Below, piece after piece: positions 46,464-55,742 of a DNA stretch of 64,000 nucleotides (positions are counted from its first letter, which is position 1; every line of letters starts with the position of its first letter). The translations under genes were made by a program, and so were the position numbers. Origin of the DNA: Aphanothece sacrum FPU1 (GTDB lineage Bacteria; Cyanobacteriota; Cyanobacteriia; Cyanobacteriales; Microcystaceae); NCBI RefSeq assembly GCF_003864295.1, contig NZ_BDQK01000013.1, positions 1-64,000 on the forward strand, read 5' to 3'. The notes beneath the pieces were generated by a model, which saw only the letters and a list, made by a program, of their open reading frames with translations, was not told where the DNA came from and ran no database searches.

Positions 46464-47249
46464 ATGGTAAAAGAACCATTAATCGAACTCAGAGGCGTTT
46501 CTAAAGCGTTTGGTGGTCATGTTATCCTCGATGGTATTGACCTGACTATTTATCGAGGGGAGGCCTTAGTTGTTATTGGCCCATCAGGCACGGGTAAATC
46601 AACGATTTTACGCCTAATGGCCGGATTACTGCCTCTCGATGCCGGAGAAATTTATATTAAAGGAAAACGTCGCAAAGGCATTATTGAAGATGGGAATCAA
46701 CCCATGCGTATCGCTCTGGTTTTCCAACAAGCAGCCCTGTTTGATTCTCTCACAGTCGATGAAAATGTGGGTTTTTTCCTCTACGAACATTCTAAACTTC
46801 CTCGCGCTAAAATTCGGGAGTTAGTAAACGCTAAATTAGGCATGGTGGGGTTACAAGGAATGAGCGATCGCTATCCTTCTCAACTGTCCGGGGGAATGCG
46901 AAAACGAGTCAGTTTTGCCCGCGCTTTAATTGCAGACCCCGAAAAACCCGAAGATGACCCGGAAATCGTTCTCTATGACGAACCTACTGCCGGATTAGAC
47001 CCCATTTCTTCTACGGTTATTGAAGACTTAGTACGTCGTCTGCAAAGGGCCTCTGGTGGTTGTGATACTTATGTGATGGTATCTCATCAAGATAGTACCA
47101 TTCGTCGCACGGCTGATCGGGTGATTTTTTTGTATGGGGGTAAAATTCAATGGGAAGGAACGGTTCACGATATTGATACTACTCCTAACCCTATCGTTCG
47201 TCAGTTTTTTACTGCTAGTGTTGAGGGGCCCATTCGAGTTATCGATTAA
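46464..47249 (+). CDS. ABC transporter ATPase, MlaF-like
   Basis: 261 aa. Walker A GPSGTGKST, signature LSGGMRKRVSFARAL, Walker B IVLYDEPTAGLDP, and H-loop VSHQDST. The DEPTAGLDPI-x-S context and a following MCE protein place it in the MlaF group, which moves lipids between membranes. The MlaE-type permease gene is not here. Confidence 0.9.
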   Translation: MVKEPLIELRGVSKAFGGHVILDGIDLTIYRGEALVVIGPSGTGKSTILRLMAGLLPLDAGEIYIKGKRRKGIIEDGNQPMRIALVFQQAALFDSLTVDENVGFFLYEHSKLPRAKIRELVNAKLGMVGLQGMSDRYPSQLSGGMRKRVSFARALIADPEKPEDDPEIVLYDEPTAGLDPISSTVIEDLVRRLQRASGGCDTYVMVSHQDSTIRRTADRVIFLYGGKIQWEGTVHDIDTTPNPIVRQFFTASVEGPIRVID

Positions 47250-47330
47250 GCTATAGAGGAAGGAATTAAGGCTGAAACTTATCCTATCAGTTACCCTTCA
47301 TATTTTTTTGAATCAGTGTGAGGAAAGATT

Positions 47331-48686
47331 ATGCTACGAATGCGAAGTTTTCAAGAGGGTACAGTGGGGTTATTTGCCCTATTTGGCCTAATTTTATTTG
47401 GAGGACTGGTAATCTGGTTACGAGGAGGATTAATCGGTCAAAATACTTATCAAATTAGGGCAGAATTTGAAGCTGTTGAGGGCTTACAAATTGGGGCCTC
47501 TGTCCGTTTTCGGGGAGTTGCTGTGGGAAAAATTATCGCCCTTGCACCTAGTAGTAACGGGGTTAATGCTATTTTAGAACTTTCTTCGACTAATCTCAGA
47601 ATTCCTCGTGATTCTAAGATTCAAATTAATCGTTCTGGACTTATTGGGGAAGCTTCTGTTGATATTACTCCTTCACGAACTCTCAATGAACAAGCATTAT
47701 CTATTAATCCTACCAGTAAAGAATGTCCTGACAAAAATGAGATTATTTGTCATGATGATGAGGTGGTAGGAAAAGTTGGTCCTCAATTATTTGATGCTTT
47801 AAATCGTCTGAGTGATACTTATACTGATCCTGAATTTGTCGGTAACTTGAATAATGCCGCTAAAAATGTCTCAAAAGCTGGGGATAGAATTGCTAAACTT
47901 AGTGATGAGGTAACGCTTTTTTCTCGGTCGGCCCGAGGACAAATTAAAGGAGTTTCTCGTACAATTAATAGTATTGATGGTGCGGCTAGAAATGCTTCTC
48001 AATTAATGGGAAATGTTAATACTGTCGTGACGGAAAATCGCGCTGATATTAATAAAACTATTAGTAGTGCAGCTAATTTGATTAATAATATTGATAGTTT
48101 AGTATCAGAAAATCGGGGTAATATTACTAATACTTTGAATAGTCTCGAACGGACCAGCGATGAGGCGCGTCAGGTGGCTATTGAAATAGGAAAAACCGTT
48201 AATCGGGTAAATATTGGACTGGATAAACTTAATATAGAAAAAGTTGCTAAAGATTTGGAATCTTTGATGAATGATGCTTCCCAAACTGCAGCTAATTTAC
48301 GCAATTTTTCTCAATCTATTAATGATCCACAAGTGATTCTTTCTCTACAAAAAACTTTAGATTCCGCTAGGGTTACGTTTGAAAATGCTCAAAAAATTAC
48401 TTCTGATGTGGAAATTTTAACGGGAGATCCTGTCTTCCGTGATAATATTCGTAAATTAGTTAATGGCCTCGGTAATTTAGTTTCTTATACTGATAGACTA
48501 GAACAACAAGTTTATACGTCTCAATTACTCGAATCAGTTACAGATCATTTAGAATATCAAATCCAGACTCAACAACAATTAGCCACTCGTCAATCTTCTA
48601 ATCCTACTCCGGTTTCTCCTGCTTCTATTCCTCCTATTTCACCGATTCAACCACCAACTTTAAAAACTTTTTCTAATAAGAATTAA
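47331..48686 (+). CDS. MCE/MlaD domain protein
   Basis: 451 aa. One N-terminal membrane helix (TVGLFALFGLILFGGLVIWL), the MlaD domain at about 38-115 (IRAEFEAVEGLQIGASVRFRGVAVGKI, then SGLIGEASVDI), and a long helical region with repeated ENRADINKTI/ENRGNITNTL segments predicted to form a periplasmic tube or coiled coil. Ends in a Pro/Ser tail. Likely lipid-binding partner of the ATPase 81 bp upstream. Confidence 0.9.
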   Translation: MLRMRSFQEGTVGLFALFGLILFGGLVIWLRGGLIGQNTYQIRAEFEAVEGLQIGASVRFRGVAVGKIIALAPSSNGVNAILELSSTNLRIPRDSKIQINRSGLIGEASVDITPSRTLNEQALSINPTSKECPDKNEIICHDDEVVGKVGPQLFDALNRLSDTYTDPEFVGNLNNAAKNVSKAGDRIAKLSDEVTLFSRSARGQIKGVSRTINSIDGAARNASQLMGNVNTVVTENRADINKTISSAANLINNIDSLVSENRGNITNTLNSLERTSDEARQVAIEIGKTVNRVNIGLDKLNIEKVAKDLESLMNDASQTAANLRNFSQSINDPQVILSLQKTLDSARVTFENAQKITSDVEILTGDPVFRDNIRKLVNGLGNLVSYTDRLEQQVYTSQLLESVTDHLEYQIQTQQQLATRQSSNPTPVSPASIPPISPIQPPTLKTFSNKN

Positions 48687-49219
48687 ACTATTATTATTAA
48701 TAATTTGCCATCATATTAATTGTTGTAGGGGCATGGCGTTAATCAGTTTTTTCTCTCATTTATAAATTATAACCGGAGTTATGCTTTATTATCACAAATA
48801 ACAGACTTGAACTCGTTCATAGTTAAGCTATAAAAACAAAGGTTGCCTACGCAACCTATAATGGCTGTCCGCGCTCGTCGGACTTCGTTTTTATAGTATA
48901 AGGCTTTAGCCTTTTATTAATTATTAATTTCCCTACCTCAAATTCAAAGAGGTACAAAGAATTATAAAACCGTATATTGGTTTTTAAAAACTGTATGCAA
49001 GTTTCAAATAGTTATTCTTGGTAGGAGAGTAAAGCTACTTTCGGATAAAACAATATGAAGCTTTTGTTGTTTAGCTTGTTGTCTTAAATTATAAATAAAA
49101 CAGAATAATTTAAGAAAATAGTGCTGTTTTTTTTTTATTTAGCTATTTTTGTGACAGTTTACTAGATAAAAGGTTATTTATACTAATGATAGACGATAAA
49201 TTACGGCTTCATAGTAACT
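48687..49219. other. Intergenic region with a hairpin element
   Basis: 533 bp without a credible gene. The element at 48797-48917 occupies the centre; the rest is AT-rich. Confidence 0.65.
48797..48917. repeat. Modular hairpin element, inverted copy
   Basis: Reverse complement contains GTCCGACGAGCGCGGAC and GGTTGCGTAGGCAACC as in 33123-33311. One end carries AAGGCTAAAGCCTT instead of the usual palindrome. Confidence 0.7.
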
Positions 49220-49798
49220 ATGCTCACACAAATTGTTCGTCCTTTAGTTCAAACACAAGTACGACTACTGGCTAATTCTCAAGCAACACAAACCACCTTA
49301 ATAGACACCATTTCTCGTTGGTTAGGGTATCTTGGAGTGGATGCTAAAGTGACTAAATTGGCCTCTGATTCTGAGGGTATTCATGTGTCGATAACAGTTG
49401 GGAAACCCGACTCTTGTGAGACAAAAGATTGGCAAAAAATTCTTGATAATTTGCGATCTTCTTCTGACAAAGATAATAACTGTGAACCCATGAATGGTTC
49501 ACAAGAATTACAATTAGCTAGATTACTGGCTTATTTGATACAAGCAGGAAACCCTAATAATAATATTAACTGGAATGAAGTAGAAAATCAACTACAAAGT
49601 TTGCAGTTAGATCATTCTATTCTATCAGGAATTCAATCGGCACTCAAAGTTCCTCAACCTCAAAATTTATTAGATAAACTTGATCCTGATGTGGCGGCCA
49701 GTGCTTTTCCTTTTGCGGTTAAAATTGCTTGGTTTGATCAACAGATTAACCCTCAAGAAAATCACGCTTTATCTGCTTTATTATGTGCTATGAAATAG
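49220..49798 (+). CDS. Protein of unknown function
   Basis: 192 aa, soluble. N-terminal helix RPLVQTQVRLLANSQ, an internal strand GIHVSITVGKP, and a helical C-terminus ending ENHALSALLCAMK. The last part is reminiscent of TerB/tellurite-type helical bundles, but the evidence is weak. Confidence 0.6.
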   Translation: MLTQIVRPLVQTQVRLLANSQATQTTLIDTISRWLGYLGVDAKVTKLASDSEGIHVSITVGKPDSCETKDWQKILDNLRSSSDKDNNCEPMNGSQELQLARLLAYLIQAGNPNNNINWNEVENQLQSLQLDHSILSGIQSALKVPQPQNLLDKLDPDVAASAFPFAVKIAWFDQQINPQENHALSALLCAMK

Positions 49799-49803
49799 AT
49801 TTT

Positions 49804-51297
49804 TTAACAGTGTTTAATTCTAGATAAAACTAGAATAATTCTATCAATTATTTGTCGTAATTCGGAAGGAGGTAATTCTGATTGATTAACAATAATACTA
49901 AATACTAATGGGGGATAATTAGGAGGACTTAAATAACCAGATAAAGCAGACACACCAGATAGTGTGCCAGTTTTTGCTTGTAAATTTTCTTTAATTTCTG
50001 TTTCTTTAAATCGTTCCTGTAAAGTTCCCCTAACTCCTGCTACCGCTAATGAATTACGGTAATTATCTGCTTCTGACGTTTTCGACATTAATCTCAGAGT
50101 TCTTACTAATGCTTCAGGAGTCACTAAGTTATGACGTGATAATCCTGAACCGTCTTTTAAATGATAAAAATTAGCCGGAATTCCTAATTGACTTAAGCTG
50201 TCTTTTAAACCATCTAAACTGGTTTGATTTTTAGTTTCATTTCCTAAAAGATTGAGTAAACTTTCTGCAAATAAATTATTACTATCTTCGTTTGCTTTAG
50301 TAATTAAAAAAGATACGGGTTGAGATTCAATGATGGTTAATTCTCTCTCATTATTAATTATTTCAGGATTATTTATTACCTTAGTTTCTCCAACAATAAT
50401 ATTTTCTTGTGCTAAAATTTGTTGTAAACTCTCTAAAAAATAAGTAGTTGGGTTGACAACTGCTAACCCAAAGGTATCCGGTTCAGTATTACTTGCTAAT
50501 TCTCCTTTTAGGGTTAAAATAGGTTGAGCAAAATCTCGCTCAATTGTGATAGAATAAGCTGTATCTTTGGGAGCAGTTAAAGTTTGATTATTAATTTGCC
50601 ATTGTTGACCGGCTAAACTGTCTGACCATTCTAATTTTAAAGGTTCTCCTACATTTTGAGGAATTAATTTTAAAGTAACTGCATTTTCATTAAGTATTAA
50701 ATGGTTAATAGCTGTGGCATAATAAAATTGTATATCTTCCCATTCCCAAGTTAAATTAATTGGTGATTCCTTAAAATCTCCATCCGTGACTATTAATTGA
50801 TCAATTTGCTTTATCCCTCTTATTTTTAACCATTTAGCTAAGGTTTGCAATTGTTGAGTAGTTAAACTGGGATCACCTTTTCCTACTATTCTTAATGTCT
50901 GTAAATGAGGGTAATTTCCCGTAATATAAATGGGAGTATTAATCCGAAATTGTGAACCATATTTTAACAAAACTGCTGCAGTTGTTAAGAGTTTAACATT
51001 AGAAGCAGGAATAAAATATTTTTGCTCATCTAAAGCATATAAAGTTGACCCAGAATCTAAGGTTTGTATTAAAATGCCCCACCGTGATCGCCGATATTTT
51101 TCTTCTTTAATAATTCTCTCAATCTCCTGAGATAAATCAGCAGGGCAAATGCTTGACTTTTCTTCTGATTGACTTATAAGATAAGAGTGCTTTAGTGCTT
51201 CAATAGCTAATAAATTTGGTGTAAATTGCTCTAAAAAAGTAAGTAAAAACAATCCTAAAGTTACCGTTAGTTTGGGAGAATAAAAGCAGTTATTCAT
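49804..51297 (-). CDS. dacB: D-alanyl-D-alanine carboxypeptidase/endopeptidase (PBP4, DacB type)
   Basis: About 497 aa from the ATG at 51297, chosen because it puts a signal peptide (KLTVTLGLFLLTFLEQ) at the start; a frame extends 27 codons further. Penicillin-binding motifs are SNVK (SxxK), SNN (SxN) and KTG in AKTGTLSGVS, with PBP4-type spacing and an inserted domain between SxxK and SxN. Trims or opens peptidoglycan cross-links in the periplasm. Convergent with 49220, 5 bp apart. Confidence 0.9.
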   Translation of the reverse strand: MNNCFYSPKLTVTLGLFLLTFLEQFTPNLLAIEALKHSYLISQSEEKSSICPADLSQEIERIIKEEKYRRSRWGILIQTLDSGSTLYALDEQKYFIPASNVKLLTTAAVLLKYGSQFRINTPIYITGNYPHLQTLRIVGKGDPSLTTQQLQTLAKWLKIRGIKQIDQLIVTDGDFKESPINLTWEWEDIQFYYATAINHLILNENAVTLKLIPQNVGEPLKLEWSDSLAGQQWQINNQTLTAPKDTAYSITIERDFAQPILTLKGELASNTEPDTFGLAVVNPTTYFLESLQQILAQENIIVGETKVINNPEIINNERELTIIESQPVSFLITKANEDSNNLFAESLLNLLGNETKNQTSLDGLKDSLSQLGIPANFYHLKDGSGLSRHNLVTPEALVRTLRLMSKTSEADNYRNSLAVAGVRGTLQERFKETEIKENLQAKTGTLSGVSALSGYLSPPNYPPLVFSIIVNQSELPPSELRQIIDRIILVLSRIKHC

Positions 51298-51655
51298 CAA
51301 GCAAAAGCTTCCTAAAATTAAGTTAAATAAATTTAACTTCTTCTCCTTGAGATCCACAAGAAACACCAGCTTGATCAAGGGTATTTAAGTTAAACTCAAC
51401 CAAAAGAGTAATACTATTCCCTGGTTGAAATGTGCGACAAATAATAGTAACATACTTTAAGTCAGAATAGTGTAGACCTCCCACATAATTTCTAATTTTT
51501 GACTAAAAGCAGATTTAGCCACCGCTTTAATTCTAACTGGATTATAGTGATTAGCTAAATCCAGTTAGAACATCATAGTATCGACTTAATCGCTATAATA
51601 AAAACAGTCAATAAGTTAATTAATTTCGCCAGACAACGAGGAGAATTCAATCATT
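51298..51655. other. Intergenic region between dacB and gor
   Basis: 358 bp with divergent promoters. It contains a weak inverted repeat (AACTGGATT with AATCCAGTT, about 51535-51566). No gene recognised. Confidence 0.5.
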
Positions 51656-53008
51656 ATGAGTTATGACTTTGATCTATTTGTTATTGGTGGAGGTTCAGGA
51701 GGAATCGCTACCGCTAGACGGGCCGCAGAATACGGGGCAAAAGTTGGGTTAGCAGAAATGGGTCGCTTAGGGGGAACTTGTGTAAATAAAGGTTGTATTC
51801 CTAAAAAATTAATGGTTTATACATCCCATTTTCCCCATCTATTTGAAGAATCTCAAGGATACGGTTGGAGTCCAGTTAAAAGCACTTTAGACTGGACAAA
51901 AATGATCACTTCTGTACAAAATGAAGTGACCCGACTCAATGGGATTTATCAAAAAATGTTAGATAATTCTAAGGTAGAAATTTATCGTAATTATGGTAAA
52001 TTAATTGATTCCCATACTATTGAAGTTGGTGATAAAAAAGTCACTGCCGATAAAATTTTAATTGCGGTAGGAGGTCATCCGGTTAAACCCGATATACCAG
52101 GAATTGAACATACAATTATCTCCGATAATATGTTTGAATTGCCTGCCCAACCCAAACGATTAGTAGTCTGGGGAGGGGGTTATATTGGAGTTGAGTTTGC
52201 TTGCATTATGCAATCTTTAGGATCAGAAGTCATCCAAATTATTCGCCAAGATAAAATTTTAAAAGGATTTGATGAAGATCTAAGATCCACCATTCAAGAA
52301 GCCATGGAAAAGCATGGTATTCGCATTCTGAGTCAATGTACAATCACTGCAATTGAAAAGACATCAGAAGGTTTAAAATTGTCCTTACAAGGGCAAGAAA
52401 CAACGGATATGGTATTAGCAGATACCATCGGTTTAGCCGCAACAGGACGGAAACCTAATTTAGATAATTTAGGACTAGAAAATGCGGGAGTAGATGTGAA
52501 AAATGGGGCGATCGCCGTTGATAAATATAGTTGCACCAGTCAACCCAATATTTATGCTGTTGGCGACTGTACTGATCGCATTAATTTGACCCCTGTAGCG
52601 ATTAATGAGGGACGGGCCATTGCCGATAGCGAATATGGGGGCAAACCCCGTATAATGAGTCATGAAAACGTCCCCTCAGCCGTTTTTAGTACCCCAGAAG
52701 CGGCTACTGTTGGCTTAACTGAAGCCGAAGCGATCGCCCAATATGGAGAAAATGCCATTAAAGTGTATCGTAGTAAATTTCGCCCAATGTACTATATTCT
52801 GCCAGCAAAAGACGAAAAAACCTTGATGAAGTTAGTAGTACATCAAGAAACTGATCGGATATTAGGGGCCCACATGGTGGGAGACCACGCAGCCGAAATT
52901 ATTCAAGGTGTGGCGATCGCGGTGAAAATGGGAGCTAAAAAAGCCGATTTTGATGCGACAGTGGGAATACATCCCAGTTCAGCCGAAGAATTCGTGACCA
53001 TGCGCTAA
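51656..53008 (+). CDS. gor: Glutathione-disulfide reductase
   Basis: 450 aa. FAD site FVIGGGSGGIATARRAA, redox disulfide GGTCVNKGCIPKK, NAD(P)-binding VVWGGGYIGVEFA, and the C-terminal catalytic motif VGIHPSSAEEFVTMR. Reduces GSSG with NADPH and keeps glutathione reduced under photo-oxidative stress. The next gene, a peroxiredoxin, fits the same role. Confidence 0.95.
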   Translation: MSYDFDLFVIGGGSGGIATARRAAEYGAKVGLAEMGRLGGTCVNKGCIPKKLMVYTSHFPHLFEESQGYGWSPVKSTLDWTKMITSVQNEVTRLNGIYQKMLDNSKVEIYRNYGKLIDSHTIEVGDKKVTADKILIAVGGHPVKPDIPGIEHTIISDNMFELPAQPKRLVVWGGGYIGVEFACIMQSLGSEVIQIIRQDKILKGFDEDLRSTIQEAMEKHGIRILSQCTITAIEKTSEGLKLSLQGQETTDMVLADTIGLAATGRKPNLDNLGLENAGVDVKNGAIAVDKYSCTSQPNIYAVGDCTDRINLTPVAINEGRAIADSEYGGKPRIMSHENVPSAVFSTPEAATVGLTEAEAIAQYGENAIKVYRSKFRPMYYILPAKDEKTLMKLVVHQETDRILGAHMVGDHAAEIIQGVAIAVKMGAKKADFDATVGIHPSSAEEFVTMR

Positions 53009-53160
53009 AGTAAACTAGGGGCAACATCTAACGTTGCCTCAAACCAAAAGCCTCTATACGGTACGATAGTTATTCACAATGGTTATGAGTATGATATATT
53101 TGTAATAGAAAGTAACTCTAAAAACCGTCCCTAGACTAACAGATTTGAGGAGACTAAATT

Positions 53161-53760
53161 ATGACGACAGAAGGATATTTGCGCGTAGGACAACCCGCAC
53201 CTGATTTTACCGCAACAGCAGTTATTGATCAGGAATTTCAAACCAAAAAACTCTCTAGTTATCGTGGCAAATATGTTGTCTTATTCTTCTATCCTTTAGA
53301 TTTTACTTTTGTTTGCCCCACTGAAATCATTGCCTTTAGCGATCGCTACGAAGAATTTACCAGAATTAATACGGAAGTTTTAGGAGTATCAGTAGACAGT
53401 GAATTTGCCCACTTAGCTTGGATTCAAACTGAGCGAAAAAATGGAGGTGTTGGAGATGTTGCTTATCCTCTAATTTCTGATATTAAAAAAGAACTTAGTA
53501 CCGCTTACAATGTATTAGATCCCGAAGCTGGTGTTGCCTTGCGTGGACTTTTTATTATTGATAAAGAGGGAATTATTCAACACGTAACTATTAATAATCT
53601 TTCCTTTGGTCGTAGTGTAGATGAGACTTTGCGCACTCTTAAAGCGGTTCAATATGTACAGAGTCATCCTGATGAAGTTTGCCCCGCAGGTTGGCAAGAA
53701 GGTGACAAAACTATGGTTCCTGATCCTGTTAAATCTAAAATCTACTTTTCCACTGTTTAG
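53161..53760 (+). CDS. 2-Cys peroxiredoxin (Prx1/AhpC type)
   Basis: 199 aa. Peroxidatic Cys in [14 protein letters not shown], resolving Cys in [12 protein letters not shown]. The GGVGD loop and YFSTV C-terminus (compare the YF motif) suggest a sensitive, typical 2-Cys form. Reduces H2O2 and alkyl peroxides with thioredoxin. Confidence 0.96.
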   Translation: MTTEGYLRVGQPAPDFTATAVIDQEFQTKKLSSYRGKYVVLFFYPLDFTFVCPTEIIAFSDRYEEFTRINTEVLGVSVDSEFAHLAWIQTERKNGGVGDVAYPLISDIKKELSTAYNVLDPEAGVALRGLFIIDKEGIIQHVTINNLSFGRSVDETLRTLKAVQYVQSHPDEVCPAGWQEGDKTMVPDPVKSKIYFSTV

Positions 53761-53811
53761 TTATGAAATAGTCCGCCTCAACTTATTTAAAATAGTTGGG
53801 GCTAATTAATT

Positions 53812-53925
53812 TGGTTTTATCGGACAAACTATGCTAAATTACTAATTAATGACAGACTCAAGTCTGATCCTATAAAGACTAAGTCCGCCTGCGCGGACAG
53901 CCATTCTAGGTGGCGTAGGCAACCT
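53812..53925. repeat. Modular hairpin element, one end present
   Basis: Begins TATCGGACAAACTATGCTAAA, then CAGACTCAAGTCTG, AGTCCGCCTGCGCGGACA and a GG-CGTAGGCAACC stem. The first palindrome differs from CAGACCTTATGTCTG only in the loop. Confidence 0.7.
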
Positions 53926-54011
53926 TTACTTAAAATATTGCACTAACAACACTCAAATAAACTGTGTTATCTGAATCAGCAATCACATCCTACTATATTA
54001 ATTCCGTACAC

Positions 54012-54734
54012 TTAAAAAGTTTTATTATGGGGTATCTCTTTAATTAAAGAAATGATCCAAGCTGCCCCTAAACTGAGCCAAATAATCGTCTCTAACCATT
54101 TTATCCAAGAAGAAGATTGCCACCACTTACGAATCAAACTGAAACGAAAGTTTTGCCAATATTCTATCACTTGTAATTTCCATTTTGAGGGACTATCTTG
54201 AATTTTATATGACCAATTAATTATAGATAATAAAAAAGGTAAGCCGCCAACTTTAGCACTCATTAATAAATGAACGGCTAAACTAATAATTAAAATAAGC
54301 CATGAGATTAAATGTCCATAATACCAAGCATGATTAAGTTCTCCATTCGGAAGCCATGTTTCATCCATCATTTTTCCGGTAAAAACCGCAAAGGTTAAAG
54401 AAAACAGAATCAGAGTATTAACCAAGCGATGAAGATGATACCACCAACCTTTTTGACTAATTTTCGTGAGTTTTTCCAAGGTATTAGTTTGAATTAATCG
54501 CTTTTGTCCTTGATGAAAAGCATAAAAAACTAAGCAAGGAAAAATTAATAATGCCCATAAACCAAAGGTTCCATGAATGCCTTCGATGTCTTCAAATTTA
54601 GGTAAGGGGATTTTTCCCCATCTGCCATCATAAACATCATAAGTCCAATAGGCAGTTAGGATAGCTAAAATCGTAAAAATAGCAGTTAAGCCGTGAAAAA
54701 TGCGCAAAAGTAACGGTTGATAAGGTTGAAACAT
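54012..54734 (-). CDS. Cytochrome b561-like membrane protein
   Basis: 240 aa with four to five membrane helices. His residues sit at helix positions expected for b-type heme (LLRIFHGLTAIF, IEGIHGTFGLW, YHLHRLVNTLI, YYGHLISWLILIISLAVHLL). Similar to the di-heme b561/Ni-Fe hydrogenase cytochrome b fold. Electron donor and acceptor unknown. Confidence 0.82.
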   Translation of the reverse strand: MFQPYQPLLLRIFHGLTAIFTILAILTAYWTYDVYDGRWGKIPLPKFEDIEGIHGTFGLWALLIFPCLVFYAFHQGQKRLIQTNTLEKLTKISQKGWWYHLHRLVNTLILFSLTFAVFTGKMMDETWLPNGELNHAWYYGHLISWLILIISLAVHLLMSAKVGGLPFLLSIINWSYKIQDSPSKWKLQVIEYWQNFRFSLIRKWWQSSSWIKWLETIIWLSLGAAWIISLIKEIPHNKTF

Positions 54735-54868
54735 TGGGTGAAAATCGAGGTTAACATCAAATATAATTATAATGTTGCAGTAAAAACTAATGGGATTGGT
54801 TGGCTCCTAAGTTATAATAAATATTAGATTAAACTTAGGCAAAAATTATTAAAAGTTACAATAATTCT

Positions 54869-55258
54869 ATGGAAACATCCGTAACTCTTCCTACTGAGTC
54901 TGATGCTCTCCTGATATGCCAACCCCATACCTGGGAAACTCAACCTCTAAAAGTCTTTCAAAATAAAATTCTGAGTGTTGAAAAAGCTCAACGCATGGCC
55001 GAGTTTTTTAGTTTAATAGGAGATGGAAATCGCTTACGAATTATATCTATATTAGCCCATCAAGAGTTATGTGTTTGTGATTTAGCGAACATCTTGAATA
55101 TGACTGAATCTGCTGTTTCCCATCAGTTACGAACTCTTAAAACCATGCGTTTAGTTAGATATGAGAAAAGGGGACGCAAGGTGTTTTATTCGTTGCAAGA
55201 CCATCATGTTTTAGCATTGTATCAATCTGTTGCAGAACACCTTGATGAAACTGACTAG
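54869..55258 (+). CDS. smtB: ArsR/SmtB-family metal-sensing repressor
   Basis: 129 aa. The winged-helix region reads GDGNRLRIISILAHQELCVCDLANIL and TESAVSHQLRTLKTMRLV. The ELCVCDLA alpha-3N motif and the C-terminal alpha-5 DHHVLALYQSVAEHLDE (D-x-H and H-x-x-E ligands) are the SmtB/ZiaR-type Zn sites. Expected to repress metal-handling genes until Zn binds. Convergent with the metallothionein gene; their stop codons share CTAG. An SmtB-type operator is upstream of the metallothionein. Confidence 0.9.
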   Translation: METSVTLPTESDALLICQPHTWETQPLKVFQNKILSVEKAQRMAEFFSLIGDGNRLRIISILAHQELCVCDLANILNMTESAVSHQLRTLKTMRLVRYEKRGRKVFYSLQDHHVLALYQSVAEHLDETD

Positions 55259-55428
55259 CCGTGACATTCACATCCGTGATGAGAACATCCTGCACCGCTA
55301 GAATGTCCAGTGGCACAAGCATCAGAACAATAGTATTTGCCGTCTTTTTGGATTGCATCGCTGAGATTTACGATACAAACACAAGAAGTACAAGCACATT
55401 TCATTTGAGTAACGGTCGCTGCTGTCAT
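55255..55428 (-). CDS. smtA: Bacterial metallothionein (SmtA/BmtA type)
   Basis: 57 aa with nine Cys and four His. The order matches SmtA: KCACTSCVC near residues 10-18, YYCSDACATGH at 32-42, and CSHHGCECHG at the end. Binds Zn/Cd in a Zn4-type cluster. Overlooked by length cut-offs. Its stop overlaps that of smtB in a CTAG, opposite to the divergent smtA-smtB layout of Synechococcus. Confidence 0.93.
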   Translation of the reverse strand: MTAATVTQMKCACTSCVCIVNLSDAIQKDGKYYCSDACATGHSSGAGCSHHGCECHG

Positions 55429-55478
55429 GATTAATGTATCCTTCGTTTTAACAGGGCTTGTTATTTATAGCTTAACAC

Positions 55479-55494
55479 CTGAACAGGTATTCAG
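55479..55494 (-). promoter_or_regulatory. SmtB-type operator upstream of the metallothionein gene
   Basis: The sequence CTGAACAGGTATTCAG contains TGAACA-x-x-TATTCA, the half-site pattern of smt operators, and is a 5-bp inverted repeat on its own. It lies about 50 bp before the metallothionein ATG, and a TATAAAT -10-like box follows about 17 bp downstream on the minus strand, so it overlaps the -35 region. Confidence 0.75.
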
Positions 55495-55695
55495 ATGTTA
55501 AAAATAAACTTTAATTATTGTTGAGAATGATTATTATTCTTGCTAATTATAGATTTCATATCAAGATGTCGGGAGAGCCACCGAGAAAAAACTACATTAC
55601 TTAATTATATTTTGATTAATAATCAACTTAATCAATATTTGGCGTAAATAGTAAAAAGGACTGATGATGAAAATCAGTCCTCCACCTTCGTAAAG

Positions 55696-55721
55696 AAACC
55701 CCTGACTCCCACCAGGGGTTT
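55696..55721. terminator. Bidirectional-looking terminator after the DegT gene
   Basis: AAACCCCTG pairs with CAGGGGTTT, with T-rich flanks on both strands. Nearest use is the minus-strand DegT gene. Confidence 0.8.
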
Positions 55722-55742
55722 TTACTTGACACAAAGCTTTAT

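Larger units (their letters stand above)
55429..55742. other. Intergenic region downstream of the DegT gene
   Basis: 314 bp holding the metallothionein promoter and operator, a short dispersed motif at 55561-55582, a hairpin (GGACTGAT/ATCAGTCC, about 55657-55680) and the terminator at 55696-55721. Confidence 0.6.
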
